A stretch of 64,000 nucleotides of DNA, taken from positions 682,001-746,000 of the forward strand of contig NZ_CP040812.1 in NCBI RefSeq assembly GCF_006159205.1, given 5' to 3'. The stretch's first letter is position 1; each line of letters opens with the position of its first letter. Shown one piece after another: positions 54,220-63,500 of the stretch. The notes below the pieces were generated by a model. That model was not told the origin of the DNA. It saw nothing but the letters and a program-made list of their open reading frames with translations, and did no database searches. This DNA comes from Antarcticibacterium flavum (GTDB taxonomy: Bacteria > Bacteroidota > Bacteroidia > Flavobacteriales > Flavobacteriaceae). A program made the translations under genes and the position numbers.

Positions 54220-55604
54220 TTAATCCAGCAATTTTTTAATCCACCGGAAATTTTTAAAAGGAGCATATTTGAATGGCAGGTCAATCCAGGTAGGTGTGGT
54301 GGCCACCGCCCTTTGATTACTGAAGATTCGAAAGCTTTCCCTACCGTGGTACTTTCCAAAACCGCTATTACCTACCCCGCCAAAAGGAAGGTTATGATTT
54401 CCAATATGTATAAGAGTATCATTAATACTTGTACCGCCAGAACTGGTTTTGTGCAGGACCTCATTTGCCTTCTCCTTACTCCCAAAGTAATAAAGAGCAA
54501 GGGGCTTGGGCCTGGAATTTATAATTGCGATTGCTTCACCTAAATTAGAGAATTCAAGAACAGGTAGTAAAGGGCCAAAGATTTCCTCCTGCATAAGAAC
54601 ATCCTCCCTGGAGATATTCTCAATGATTGTAGGAGTAATAAAACGCTGGTTTTTTTCTGTCTCTCCCCCGTAAAAAATATTCCCCTTAGTTTCCTGCAGC
54701 AATTGCTCAAGCTTATTGAAGGTCTTGTCATTCACTATACGACCATAGTACTCACTTTGCTTAATATCACTTCCAAACATGCTTTCAAGATGACCTTTAA
54801 GCAGCTCCAAAAATTCTCTCTTCACATTTCTGTTCAACAGCAAATAATCTGGCGCTATACAGGTTTGACCTGCATTTATTGTCTTCCCCCAGGCAATACG
54901 TTTAGCAGAAATCTCAAGGTTTGCATTTTCATCTACTATACACGGGCTTTTTCCTCCAAGTTCAAGGACCACCGGGGTGAGATGCTCTGCAGCAGCTTTC
55001 ATCACCAGTTTGCCTACCCTTGTGCTGCCTGTAAAGAATATCATATCAAATTCTAAGCTTAACAATTCTTCTCCTGTTTGCTGCCCCCGGGTAACACTTT
55101 TACATAATTTTCTTCAAACGTATTGTTGATCATTTCTTCCATGACCCCGGAAATATTTGGGGTAAATTCAGAAGGTTTAAGAATAGCACAACAACCTGCG
55201 GCTATTGCTCCCACTAGTGGATTTATTAAAAGTTGAAATGGGTAATTCCAGGGCGCAATGATCAAGCCTACTCCCAGGGGTTCATAGATTAATTTACCTT
55301 TCGAAGGCTTGAGGTGTAATGGAGTGGATACTTTTTGAGGTTTTGCCCATTTTTTCAAATTACTTATATGCAGGTCCAACTCCCCGGTAACAATACTTAT
55401 CTCGGTTAAATAAGCCTCCTCTGCACTTTTATGAAGGTCCAGCCACAATGCCTCTTCAATTCTTTTTTCATACTCCTTAATAACCTTTTTCAGTTTTTGC
55501 AGTTGCTTTAACCTAAAATCAAGATCTTTTGTTTGATGGCTATTAAAAAATCCTTTTTGATCCCTGTGAACCTGCAGGACCTTCTCCCGGTTGGTTTCTT
55601 TCAT
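54220..55604 (-). pseudogene. Aldehyde dehydrogenase, frameshifted into two ORFs
   Basis: One class-3-like aldehyde dehydrogenase read as two frames. The upstream part (55604-55059) ends VKVLPGGSKQEKNC and the downstream part (54220-55065) picks up at LLSLEFDMIFFTGSTRVGKLVMKAAAEHLTPV. Restoring one base near 55066-55070 gives a continuous 460-residue protein with the N-terminal helical region, APWNYP, GSTRVG, LELGGKSP and the catalytic Cys in NAGQTCIAPDY. Its start overlaps the end of the SDR gene, so the two form an operon, possibly for alcohol/aldehyde oxidation. The lesion may be a sequencing error. Confidence 0.8.
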
Positions 55605-56427
55605 ATTCGTAATTTTTTACCTTTTGGTCTTTTCTTCCTTCAAAGTGATCCATTGTATGATAGACTCCCAAAACTTTACCCACAAACCAGTCAAAGAACC
55701 AAATGGGAAACAACCCCTGGAAAAACCTAACAAACCTCATACTCCAGGGCATACTTATAATTATCCTGTCTTTTTCAATACCCTTTATAATCTTATTGGC
55801 AACTTTTTCCTGGTCCAGAACAGGAATTATAGATCTTACCCCGGCAAACATACCTGTGTTTATATAAAATGGAGTAACTGTAGATACATTTACATTTTTG
55901 CCCAGCTGTTTCATTTCCAATCTTAAGCTGTCTGACCATCCCAGGAGCGCCCATTTGCTTGCTGCATATACAGACATTCGCGGATTGGAAAGAAAACCTG
56001 CTGAAGAAGCTATATTACAAATGTGGGCAGCTTCCCTTTTCATCATATCCTCCAAAAATATAGAAGTAATATGCATAGGGGCAGTAGCATTAATATCCAT
56101 TGTGCTGTCTATCTCTGCGGTTGAATGTTCATTAAAAAACTTTCCTACAATGATCCCTGCGTTATTGATGAGCACATCAATTCCTCCATAAGTTTCCTTT
56201 ACCAACCCGGCATTTTTTCTCACTTCGTCGATCTTTGAAACATCGACGGGATAGGATATAACTTCTCCAAGGGTTTCCAGCTCCATACGAGTATTTTCCA
56301 AATTCTCCCTGTCTATATCCCAAATAATTAGCCTGGCCCCTTTTTCCAGTACAAGTTTACCCATAGATTTACCTATCCCCGAACCACCGCCGGTGATCAA
56401 TACTGTTTTTCCCTTAAATTTAGTCAT
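55543..56427 (-). CDS. Short-chain dehydrogenase/reductase
   Basis: A 294-residue classical SDR: TGGGSGIG cofactor motif, NNAG, catalytic Ser in ASSAGF, and YAASK (YxxxK). A helix-rich C terminus with MRFVRFFQGLFPIWFFDWF suggests membrane association, as in retinol- or fatty-alcohol-type SDRs. The open frame overlaps the aldehyde dehydrogenase by 62 bases; adding one A in the GGAAGAAAAG run would instead end it at 55601 with an ATGA overlap. It lies upstream of the dehydrogenase and probably supplies its aldehyde substrate (inference). Confidence 0.87.
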   Translation of the reverse strand: MTKFKGKTVLITGGGSGIGKSMGKLVLEKGARLIIWDIDRENLENTRMELETLGEVISYPVDVSKIDEVRKNAGLVKETYGGIDVLINNAGIIVGKFFNEHSTAEIDSTMDINATAPMHITSIFLEDMMKREAAHICNIASSAGFLSNPRMSVYAASKWALLGWSDSLRLEMKQLGKNVNVSTVTPFYINTGMFAGVRSIIPVLDQEKVANKIIKGIEKDRIIISMPWSMRFVRFFQGLFPIWFFDWFVGKVLGVYHTMDHFEGRKDQKVKNYEYERNQPGEGPAGSQGSKRIF

Positions 56428-56696
56428 TAGAGCATTTATGATTGGCCTCCCTAAAAGTATGAAAGTATGTGCTGCCGGTCAAGAAATATAAGGTATTATA
56501 CCTTTTACAACAAAACTGGCCCAGGAATGATCCCAATAGATACATTGAGAAAAGAGGAGATATCTTAAACTCTCACCGTCAACAGAAAAAGTTTTCATAC
56601 TTCTTCACGCTTGTTTACAAAAAAGAATAAAATCACAAAAGTCTATATGCGTTAACAATTAGTTAAAAACTAGTAATCCTTTAACTCTTCATTAAA

Positions 56697-56704
56697 TATC
56701 TTTG
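56697..56704 (+). promoter_or_regulatory. Possible Bacteroidota -7 element TATCTTTG
   Basis: Exact match to TAnnTTTG, ending 7 bases before the ATG at 56712. No clear -33 TTTG is present. If real, transcription would start at or near the ATG, favouring a leaderless message or the second ATG at 56733. Confidence 0.35.
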
Positions 56705-56711
56705 CAAGGCT

Positions 56712-56900
56712 ATGAATTGGAGAAATGAACCTATGGAAAGAATTGAGAATTTATTTACCTGGAATAAACTGTACAAAAATGCAATCACTATTTTTTTAGC
56801 GATTGTATTCAGTTTTTTTATTGCGTTTCTGGTCTGGCTTGAAACCGAGATGTCTCTTATCTCCTCAATCTACAGTTCTTTGCTGAAAAACAGGGGATGA
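56712..56900 (+). CDS. Small membrane protein (62 aa)
   Basis: MNWRNEPMERIENLFTWNKLYKNA followed by one hydrophobic helix (about residues 25-43) and a short polar tail. An alternative start is M8 (56733). It is followed by a perfect terminator, which supports a real transcript. No family recognised. Confidence 0.55.
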   Translation: MNWRNEPMERIENLFTWNKLYKNAITIFLAIVFSFFIAFLVWLETEMSLISSIYSSLLKNRG

Positions 56901-56939
56901 TTTGACCCATTATTATAAATGTTGGACTAATCTTATTTC

Positions 56940-56963
56940 AACCGGTACAACCGGTTTTTTTTG
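56940..56963 (+). terminator. Intrinsic terminator after the 62-aa gene
   Basis: Perfect 7-bp stem AACCGGT / ACCGGTT with a 3-nt loop and eight T. Confidence 0.8.
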
Positions 56964-57347
56964 ATTGGGTGCCTCCTCAAAGTACCCTCCATTTTGGAGG
57001 CACTCTTTTAAATGTTGCGCAGTATCTTTTTTTATCGGTAAAAAAATTCTGATACTTTTCTGGACTCTTTTATACCTTAAGCCACAGGACAATGTAAATT
57101 CTCTTATGGGATGGATGAAAATTTCCACGAAAAGAAAAAAAAAGAAAGTATCCTGTAACAATCTGCCGCCTCGCTATACATATAGTAGTCGTCATTTCTC
57201 ATAGGACGACAGCCTGCATTGTGAGAAGATGTTTTAACATCGGCAATCAGGAATAAAAGCCCTTTTGGGCATTACAACAGGTCCTTAAACTGTTGGGGTT
57301 AATAAGGATCTAAATCGAATGGACGGGTGGGGCCGTCCATTTGCTTT
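56964..57347. other. Intergenic region, no gene seen
   Basis: About 380 bases without convincing coding sequence. A short inverted repeat gtcgtc / gacgac lies near 57188-57207. Nothing else stands out. Confidence 0.35.
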
Positions 57348-57692
57348 TCATGCAATCGCCTCAGCATCTGGCCCGGGAAAGTAATCACTTAGCATATCGG
57401 TTTGCCAGCGAATGGTCCTGGCATCAAGATCTGGCTCTACATTAAAAGTTGCCGGGCGCTGTTTTTTAAGTGCTTTTATACTACTAAAGAATGCTTTATT
57501 AAAATCGTTGGCCATCACCGGGGAACACCATTTTTGCCTTGTAAGATGAAGGGGCCATTTCCATACTTTTCCTTCTGTTGTATCTTCAGTTTCCCAAAGT
57601 TGCTCTTTACTAATTTTAATCTCAGGCAAATTCAAAGGTCTGCCTGTGAGGCCCTGATCTTCATTGAATTCCCATATTCCGTACTTCTTCAT
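57348..57692 (-). CDS. Hypothetical protein (114 aa)
   Basis: A 114-residue soluble protein beginning MKKYGIWEFNEDQGLTGRPLNLPEIKISKEQLWETED, rich in Trp (six) and charged residues. It has no signal, helix or known motif, and I do not recognise a family. Its composition looks coding and it starts about 150 bases downstream of the K+-channel gene on the same strand. Confidence 0.55.
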   Translation of the reverse strand: MKKYGIWEFNEDQGLTGRPLNLPEIKISKEQLWETEDTTEGKVWKWPLHLTRQKWCSPVMANDFNKAFFSSIKALKKQRPATFNVEPDLDARTIRWQTDMLSDYFPGPDAEAIA

Positions 57693-57847
57693 TACTTTAG
57701 GGTTTTGAGGGTTAAAGAATTAAATTTAAGAATAAGCTTCTCCCATACCCTTAAATCTTTCCTATTTTTTTCTATACAATATGTGAAAATATAAAGTATA
57801 ATAATCTAAAAATGAATATCTTAACCACCCAAACATTTTTTCTGCCT

Positions 57848-58837
57848 CTATGTCCTGGTCTCAAAGGGATCCCGGCCTTCCATAACGTCTCTCCATTCGA
57901 AACCCTCATTTTGTAATAAGCCTCCAAGGATCTCCCTTCTTTTTGCCAGTTCATTTTCATTTATAGCGGTGACTTCATACGATAAAGCTTTTTTGGCGTC
58001 TCCGGCCTGTCCCTTAGGTAGGGACCGGGAATAATTTTGATTGACATGATAAATAAAATGAGTGACCGCAGCGCGTAAAGGCTGTAATTCTATTGTAAGG
58101 TTATCTTTTGGTGTCGAGAAAAGAATATTGAGTGCTTCATCCAGTCTTACTAAATTTAATCCCAGGCATACATCCTGCCTTTTATGGCTAAAAAAATGCA
58201 CCACTGGATAAGCCTGGTGATTAACTGCATGCCGGTCTACCATTTCCTGAAAGGATTGTAGTTGTTGTATGCTATAAGAGCTATCCAGGGAATTCAATTT
58301 ATCTGCAATTTCCTGCGGATCTTTTCCAAGATTTTGAATGCTTCTGGACAGTGTTCTTTTATTGATCACTGCAGAAGAAACTGAAATGAGATAAGTCATT
58401 GAGCTAGTGAAAAAGATGAATCCGAAGAATGAGAAAATGCTGGTTATGATCTCAAAAAAGGCTGTTGTTGTTTTAAAATTTCCCACACCAAGTGTAGATA
58501 AAGTATACCCGGTATAATAAAGGCGCTCTATCCAGTTGGCAACTCTTCCCGTATCATTGGTCATGCCGTCCGGATCGAAGGAAAATACAAGAAAAAGGCC
58601 TAACCACACCAAGAAAATCCATACTGCCAATACACTAAGGTTCACAAGAAGACCACTAATATTAAATATGCCTCTGCCGGTGGGGCCTTTTAATTTCCTA
58701 ATAACAGCATGGGTGGAAAATGCAACAGCCCTGGTAATGAAACCGGCACCACTAGCTGAAAGGGTGGTTAGAAAGAAATCATATATTCCCAGGAGCAGTA
58801 ATAGAGAGCCGATTATTAGATAAATAGTTTCTGTCAT
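57848..58837 (-). CDS. Potassium-channel-like membrane protein
   Basis: A 329-residue protein with an N-terminal helix, a second pair of helices, and a pore loop reading YTGYTLSTLGVGNF, where the two-helix channel family has TxGYGD; the final helix IFSFFGFIFFTSSMTYLISV follows. About 140 residues of cytoplasmic C-terminal helices follow, without an RCK domain. It belongs to the ion-channel (Ion_trans_2) superfamily, but the VGN filter may change its ion selectivity. Confidence 0.8.
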   Translation of the reverse strand: MTETIYLIIGSLLLLLGIYDFFLTTLSASGAGFITRAVAFSTHAVIRKLKGPTGRGIFNISGLLVNLSVLAVWIFLVWLGLFLVFSFDPDGMTNDTGRVANWIERLYYTGYTLSTLGVGNFKTTTAFFEIITSIFSFFGFIFFTSSMTYLISVSSAVINKRTLSRSIQNLGKDPQEIADKLNSLDSSYSIQQLQSFQEMVDRHAVNHQAYPVVHFFSHKRQDVCLGLNLVRLDEALNILFSTPKDNLTIELQPLRAAVTHFIYHVNQNYSRSLPKGQAGDAKKALSYEVTAINENELAKRREILGGLLQNEGFEWRDVMEGRDPFETRT

Positions 58838-59588
58838 TTAGTTTCTTATATCAATGATTTCGAGGATTATCTAATTTAATTCATCTAAGACAGCATTTAT
58901 TTAAAATTGTGCTAAACTTCCTTTCTTCAATTGTTTCCATTGCACTTTATTCCATTTGTGGGATGCTTTTAACAATATTAAAATTGTCTCCTAATTTTAT
59001 AAGTAATCATATTAGATGGAACCTTGAGATTTAAATTTTCTCCTGGCAGTAGAAATCTTTTATAACCCTATCCCCTTTTATTCTCAAGATTTTACTCTAT
59101 TATAAAAATTTATTAAAGCTGATAAATGTCAACAAAACTTTAATGTCAAATCCTTATTTTCGTCAACCCAAAGCAGGTATAAAAGATTGATTGCCGGTAG
59201 TGTGGAATTTTTAATTTTTTCAGAATATAATTCCTTAATAGAAGCTTCGGCGGTATAATTATTGAAGAGTATTATATGATCCTTCAATAGATTCAGTTTT
59301 TTAAATTGGCCTTTTTCCGGCAGGTACCCCTAACCTGCAGGATATAAATTGAATAGATTTTTAGTTTTTACTTTTTTCTCTACCCCCACAATTAGAGCAC
59401 GTTACCCCACATTATTGATAGCCTGATTTATGTCCTTGTGCTTCCTGCTGAAGAAAAAGATCAGCAACTAAGAAGTATACGTGCAAATAAAGGAACAGGG
59501 TTTACCCCCAGGTGCTTAATGTGCCTTATCATATTTATGAATGAAGAATGATCTAAATGAATGATAATCTAAATTAAGATAGAACAGA
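58838..59588. other. Divergent intergenic region, no gene seen
   Basis: 750 AT-rich bases between the divergent K+-channel and glycogen synthase genes. No ORF of coding character, no heptamer array and no MITE. Promoters for both genes must lie here. Confidence 0.5.
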
Positions 59589-61130
59589 ATGAACAACTTT
59601 CTTTTTGTAGCTTCAGAAAATGATGCGATCCATAACTGTAAGGTGGGTGGTGTAGGTGATGTGATTAGGGACGTACCCAGGGAAATTTCCCGAAAGGGAG
59701 ACAGGGTTCACGTTGTTGTTCCCTCCTATTCCCGGTTGCACCAGGGTGGTAAATTGATCACAAACCTCAACTTCAGGCTTCGGGATGTAACTTATGTGGC
59801 TTATTTATATGAGGTAGAGCCCAAAGAGAAAGATGAAAATATTTTTCACTACGTGATACATCATCCCGAAATTGAGTCGGGAGACATTGGAAATGTCTAT
59901 CACAATGACCTTACTGAACCATTTTTTACAGATACCATCAAGTATTTTATCTTTTGTACGGCGGTGGCTCAGGCAATTAAACAAAATGTGTTCGGGAAGA
60001 TCAACATCATGCATTTGCACGACTGGCATACCAGCCTCTTGCTATTCCTAAGAAAATTTCATCCTAAATATGAGATGATGCAGGGGATAAGAACTGTGTA
60101 TTGTATTCATAACCTTGCAATCCAGGGAATAAGGCCTTTTGAAAATAGCCATTCCTCTTTACAAACCTGGTTCCCAAACCTGGAGATACCCCGGGAAGAA
60201 TTAGTGGATCCACGTTATGCCGACTGTTTTAACCTTATGGCAATAGGAATACGCTTTGCAGATGTGGTACATACCGTCTCCCCTTCTTATAAGGAGGATG
60301 TACTTTTACCTAGTGAACCGCCAGAATTTATTGGGGGCGAGGGGCTGGAGCAGGATCTTATAGAGGCAGACAGGCAAGGACGATTCTATGGCATACTTAA
60401 TGGCAGTGAATATCCTGCAGCCAAGAAAACGGGGAACAGAACCTTATTTAAGAATATTTACAATACTATTTTTGACCAGGTACAAAAGGAGACTGTAAAA
60501 CATAAAATCGATTTTCTTGCACATACAGGACAAAAGATCTTACCGTATCTTAAAAAACGGCCGGGATTCATTTGTGCCAGCGTAGCCCGTCTTACCGAGC
60601 AAAAATTCTATTTCTTTAAACGATCGCCAGAGGCTCTTTTAAAGATCCTGGATAAACTTGCAACTGTAAATGGCGTGTACGTGCTTCTGGGAACCGGCGC
60701 TCCGGAATATGAACACCTATTAAGAAAAATAAGTCATCAACGCGCTAACTTTATCTTTATTAATGCTCAAAGTGAGGATGTGATAGAATCGATCTACCGG
60801 GAATCTGACCTTTATTTTATGCCAAGCTTATTTGAGCCCTGCGGCATAAGCCAAATGCTTGCCATGCGTAATGGACAGCCCTGCCTTGTGCATCACACCG
60901 GTGGGCTTAAGGACACAGTGAGGCACGTTCACACAGGCTTTAGTTTTGATGGCAGGACCTATGAGGAAAAAGTCCAGAATATGGTTGCCAGCTTTGAAGA
61001 GGCGCTGGATATTTACCAAAATGAAAAGGAAACCTGGAAAAAGATAAGGAAGAACGCCCGTAAAATGAGATTTACCTGGAAAAAATCTGTAGACGAATAT
61101 TATAAGCTACTTTATAAGTGGACCTCATAA
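59589..61130 (+). CDS. glgA: Glycogen/starch synthase (GT5 family)
   Basis: A 513-residue GT-B glucosyltransferase that adds glucose from a nucleotide sugar to alpha-1,4-glucan. The substrate-binding motif is KVGGVGDV (KTGGLxDV in relatives), HDWHT and the C-terminal SLFEPCGISQMLAMRNGQPCLVHHTGGL are GT5 hallmarks. GlgB and GlgC genes are not adjacent. The native stop TAA lies inside the 10-bp target duplication of MITE copy h, and the gene's likely terminator is now 255 bases away beyond it. Confidence 0.9.
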   Translation: MNNFLFVASENDAIHNCKVGGVGDVIRDVPREISRKGDRVHVVVPSYSRLHQGGKLITNLNFRLRDVTYVAYLYEVEPKEKDENIFHYVIHHPEIESGDIGNVYHNDLTEPFFTDTIKYFIFCTAVAQAIKQNVFGKINIMHLHDWHTSLLLFLRKFHPKYEMMQGIRTVYCIHNLAIQGIRPFENSHSSLQTWFPNLEIPREELVDPRYADCFNLMAIGIRFADVVHTVSPSYKEDVLLPSEPPEFIGGEGLEQDLIEADRQGRFYGILNGSEYPAAKKTGNRTLFKNIYNTIFDQVQKETVKHKIDFLAHTGQKILPYLKKRPGFICASVARLTEQKFYFFKRSPEALLKILDKLATVNGVYVLLGTGAPEYEHLLRKISHQRANFIFINAQSEDVIESIYRESDLYFMPSLFEPCGISQMLAMRNGQPCLVHHTGGLKDTVRHVHTGFSFDGRTYEEKVQNMVASFEEALDIYQNEKETWKKIRKNARKMRFTWKKSVDEYYKLLYKWTS

Positions 61131-61131
61131 T

Positions 61132-61354
61132 CACTACTGTCCGATAAAAGAGTCTGGACCGCTTCGTGCTGGAATCTGGAATCCAGACTAAAATGTAAGT
61201 TTTTGGAAAAGAACCGTTTACCAACTTTTAAAAAGCTTATATTTTCCTGAACTATTTCGAGTCCAAAACCGCCCTGGTTGAGATGGGTATGTCTTCTGAC
61301 CGGGTATAATAAAGCTTAAGGAAAAATATTGAATATTTTATGCGGTCACCAATG
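61132..61354. mobile_element. MITE-like element, copy h, inserted at the glgA stop
   Basis: A 223-bp element from CACTACTGTCCG to GGTCACCAATG, with flanking decamers acctcataat and acctcatact (9 of 10). The left flank contains the last codons and the TAA of the glycogen synthase gene. An internal 8-bp perfect stem AGTCTGGA / TCCAGACT is intact here. Confidence 0.88.
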
Positions 61355-61385
61355 ACCTCATACTTGCAACTTATTTTTCAGCTAT

Positions 61386-61424
61386 AAAAATGATCCTGCC
61401 AAAAGCAGGATCATTTTTTTGTGC
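61386..61424 (+). terminator. Intrinsic terminator, probably the original glgA terminator
   Basis: Stem AAAAATGATCCTGC / GCAGGATCATTTTT with a loop of four A and a T run. Removing MITE copy h places it about 30 bases after the glgA stop, the usual distance. Confidence 0.85.
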
Positions 61425-61562
61425 GGCCGAAGAAAACATTACTACTATTCTAAAAAACTGATTATTATCATTGAATATTTGGAATAAAAACAGGAAATTT
61501 AAGAGGAGTAAAAAAATTTACTTCCCTCCCCTTCTGAATATTCACCTTTAAAATATAAAAAG

Positions 61563-62408
61563 ATGAAATCAATCAACAGAATCCTGCTACTAACAGATTT
61601 CTCTGAAATTTCTGATAATGCTATGGAATATGCAGTCATTGTAGCTAAGAAAACGCGGGCAGAGATACAGGTAATGCACATTGTGAATACTCCTGTGGAC
61701 TGGGTGAATCTTGGGGTTGAAAAAGAAAAACAATATCCTGAAACCCGTGAACGTATAGCAGATGCCCGGGTGGCACTAAATGATGTGGTTAGCAGGTTTA
61801 GGGATAAAGGTATTATCGCCCGTTCTGTTCTTATTTATAACCTTGATGTGGAGAGTATTCCCGAATATGTAAAGGATGAAGATCTGGATTTGATCATTAT
61901 GGGTTCTCACGGGGTAAGAGGAATCAAAGAATTTACAATTGGTTCCAATGCTCAAAAAGTCCTTCGTGCCTCCATAAAACCGGTGCTCATTGTAAAGAAT
62001 AAACCAAAATATGATAGTATTAAGGAAGTTTTATTTGCATCTACATTCGACAAAAAATATAGCAGGCATTTTGAAAGTGTTCTCACTTTTGTAAACGCTT
62101 TTGAGGCCAGGGTACATTTACTTTATATTAATACACCCTATGATTTTAAGGAAACTCACGAAATGGATGTCCTGTTTGATTCCTATTATTCCAGTTGTGC
62201 CGAGGGAAGTTGTACAAAACATATTTATAATGCCCATAATGAGGAAAGCGGGGTGAAATATTTCCTCAAGCAGCAGGAACCCGATGTTTTTGCAATTGTT
62301 ACGGAAGGCCGGTCGGCGTTCAGCCAGATATTCTCTCCCAGCCTTACTGAAAAGATCGTGAACCATTTGGATGTACCTGTGCTAAGCATAAACGTGCACG
62401 AGAAATAA
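61563..62408 (+). CDS. Universal stress protein, two UspA domains
   Basis: A 281-residue cytoplasmic protein of two fused Usp folds. The first domain (1-142) has the intact ATP-loop motif MGSHGVRGIKEFTIGSNAQKVLR followed by PVLIVK; the second (about 150-281) is degenerate, with VTEGRSAFSQIFSPSLTEKIVNHLDVPVLSI. Double-domain Usps respond to growth arrest and stress; the exact role is unknown. Confidence 0.9.
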   Translation: MKSINRILLLTDFSEISDNAMEYAVIVAKKTRAEIQVMHIVNTPVDWVNLGVEKEKQYPETRERIADARVALNDVVSRFRDKGIIARSVLIYNLDVESIPEYVKDEDLDLIIMGSHGVRGIKEFTIGSNAQKVLRASIKPVLIVKNKPKYDSIKEVLFASTFDKKYSRHFESVLTFVNAFEARVHLLYINTPYDFKETHEMDVLFDSYYSSCAEGSCTKHIYNAHNEESGVKYFLKQQEPDVFAIVTEGRSAFSQIFSPSLTEKIVNHLDVPVLSINVHEK

Positions 62409-62411
62409 ACT

Positions 62412-62458
62412 AAAGGCCTTCCGCAGAAAACTAACTATGTTCTCTTCGGAAGGCTTTC
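62412..62458. terminator. Terminator between converging usp and yeeE-type genes
   Basis: AAAGGCCTTCCG / CGGAAGGCTTT stem with one bulged G and a long loop, between convergent genes. Confidence 0.6.
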
Positions 62459-62476
62459 AGTTATAATTCATTTTTT

Positions 62477-62890
62477 TTAGTGAGGAAGCTTTTTCCGCAG
62501 TAAACCATACAGAAATGTTCCTCCAAGGGCACCCACTAAAACAACAATTATAGAGATATATCCAGCACCAATAAGCGTATATATTGGTCCCGGGCAGGAA
62601 CCGGCCAGTGCCCAGCCAAGGCCAAAGATGATCCCGCCATACATATACCGGCTAAAGCTTTTATCCTTTGGAATAAATTTAATGGGCTCCCCGTCAATAG
62701 CCTTAAGCCTGTATTTTTTAATAAGGTAAACTCCAAGCACTCCCAATGCGAGAGCAGAGCCTATGATCCCATACATGTGAAACGACTGGAACTGGAACAT
62801 TTCATAAATACGAAACCATGAAGCGGCCTCACTCTTAAACATCACAATTCCAAAAACAATACCTATCAATAAATATTTTATATACTTCAT
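62477..62890 (-). CDS. YeeE/YedE C-terminal-half membrane protein (DUF6691)
   Basis: A 137-residue membrane protein with about four helices. GLGWALAGSCPGPIYTLIGAGY contains the conserved Cys of the second half of YeeE-type thiosulfate/sulfur transporters. It follows its partner by 3 bases and the two together replace the single-chain YeeE; the gene pair is the split form common in Bacteroidota and Proteobacteria. Confidence 0.87.
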   Translation of the reverse strand: MKYIKYLLIGIVFGIVMFKSEAASWFRIYEMFQFQSFHMYGIIGSALALGVLGVYLIKKYRLKAIDGEPIKFIPKDKSFSRYMYGGIIFGLGWALAGSCPGPIYTLIGAGYISIIVVLVGALGGTFLYGLLRKKLPH

Positions 62891-62893
62891 CTT

Positions 62894-63451
62894 CTAAAAA
62901 ATTAAAGGGAATAAAAGGTGGATCATAACCAATCCTCCTATAAAAAATCCAACTACAGCAATAAGTGATGGCAGCTGCAGGTTACTAAGCCCGGATATCG
63001 CGTGCCCGGAAGTACAACCTCCCGCGTATCTCGCCCCAAAGCCTATAAGTACTCCTCCAGTCAATAATATTACAAGGGCTTTTGGATCTGTAAGGGCATT
63101 GGTAGCAAAAAGTTCATTTGGCAAATAGGCCTCTCCCGCACTGTCAAATCCCAGTACTTCCAGGGTTGAAACAGTATCGGGGTTTATATCCACAGCAATA
63201 TCTGTACTTAATAGATTGGCTGCTATGAATCCTCCTAGAACCGCTCCTACCACAACCATAAGGTTCCAGCGCTGACTTTTCCAGTTAAAATCAAAAAAAT
63301 CTGCTTTTTTCCCTGCCCCACCAATAGTACACATAGTTCGCAGGTTGGAAGACATTCCAAAATTCTTACCTGTGAAAAGCAGCAAGAACATTATTCCTGC
63401 AATTAATGGGCCTGCTACATACCACGGCCATGGTTCTAAAATATAATTCAT
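62894..63451 (-). CDS. YeeE/YedE N-terminal-half membrane protein
   Basis: A 185-residue membrane protein with four to five helices; FGARYAGGCTSGHAISGLSNLQ contains the conserved Cys and GH motif of the YeeE/YedE family, which imports thiosulfate or another reduced sulfur species. Its promoter region carries the GTAAC-N4-GTTAC motif also found upstream of the MBL-rhodanese gene, which tightens the sulfur assignment. Confidence 0.88.
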   Translation of the reverse strand: MNYILEPWPWYVAGPLIAGIMFLLLFTGKNFGMSSNLRTMCTIGGAGKKADFFDFNWKSQRWNLMVVVGAVLGGFIAANLLSTDIAVDINPDTVSTLEVLGFDSAGEAYLPNELFATNALTDPKALVILLTGGVLIGFGARYAGGCTSGHAISGLSNLQLPSLIAVVGFFIGGLVMIHLLFPLIF

Positions 63452-63500
63452 AGTTCTCTTTTTTTAACGCTGCAAAGAAAAGCTGATAGTTATCATTTTT

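Noticed and set aside
55059..55604. Stand-alone short aldehyde dehydrogenase
   Set aside because: Ends mid-domain and the remainder follows directly in another frame; treated as one disrupted gene.
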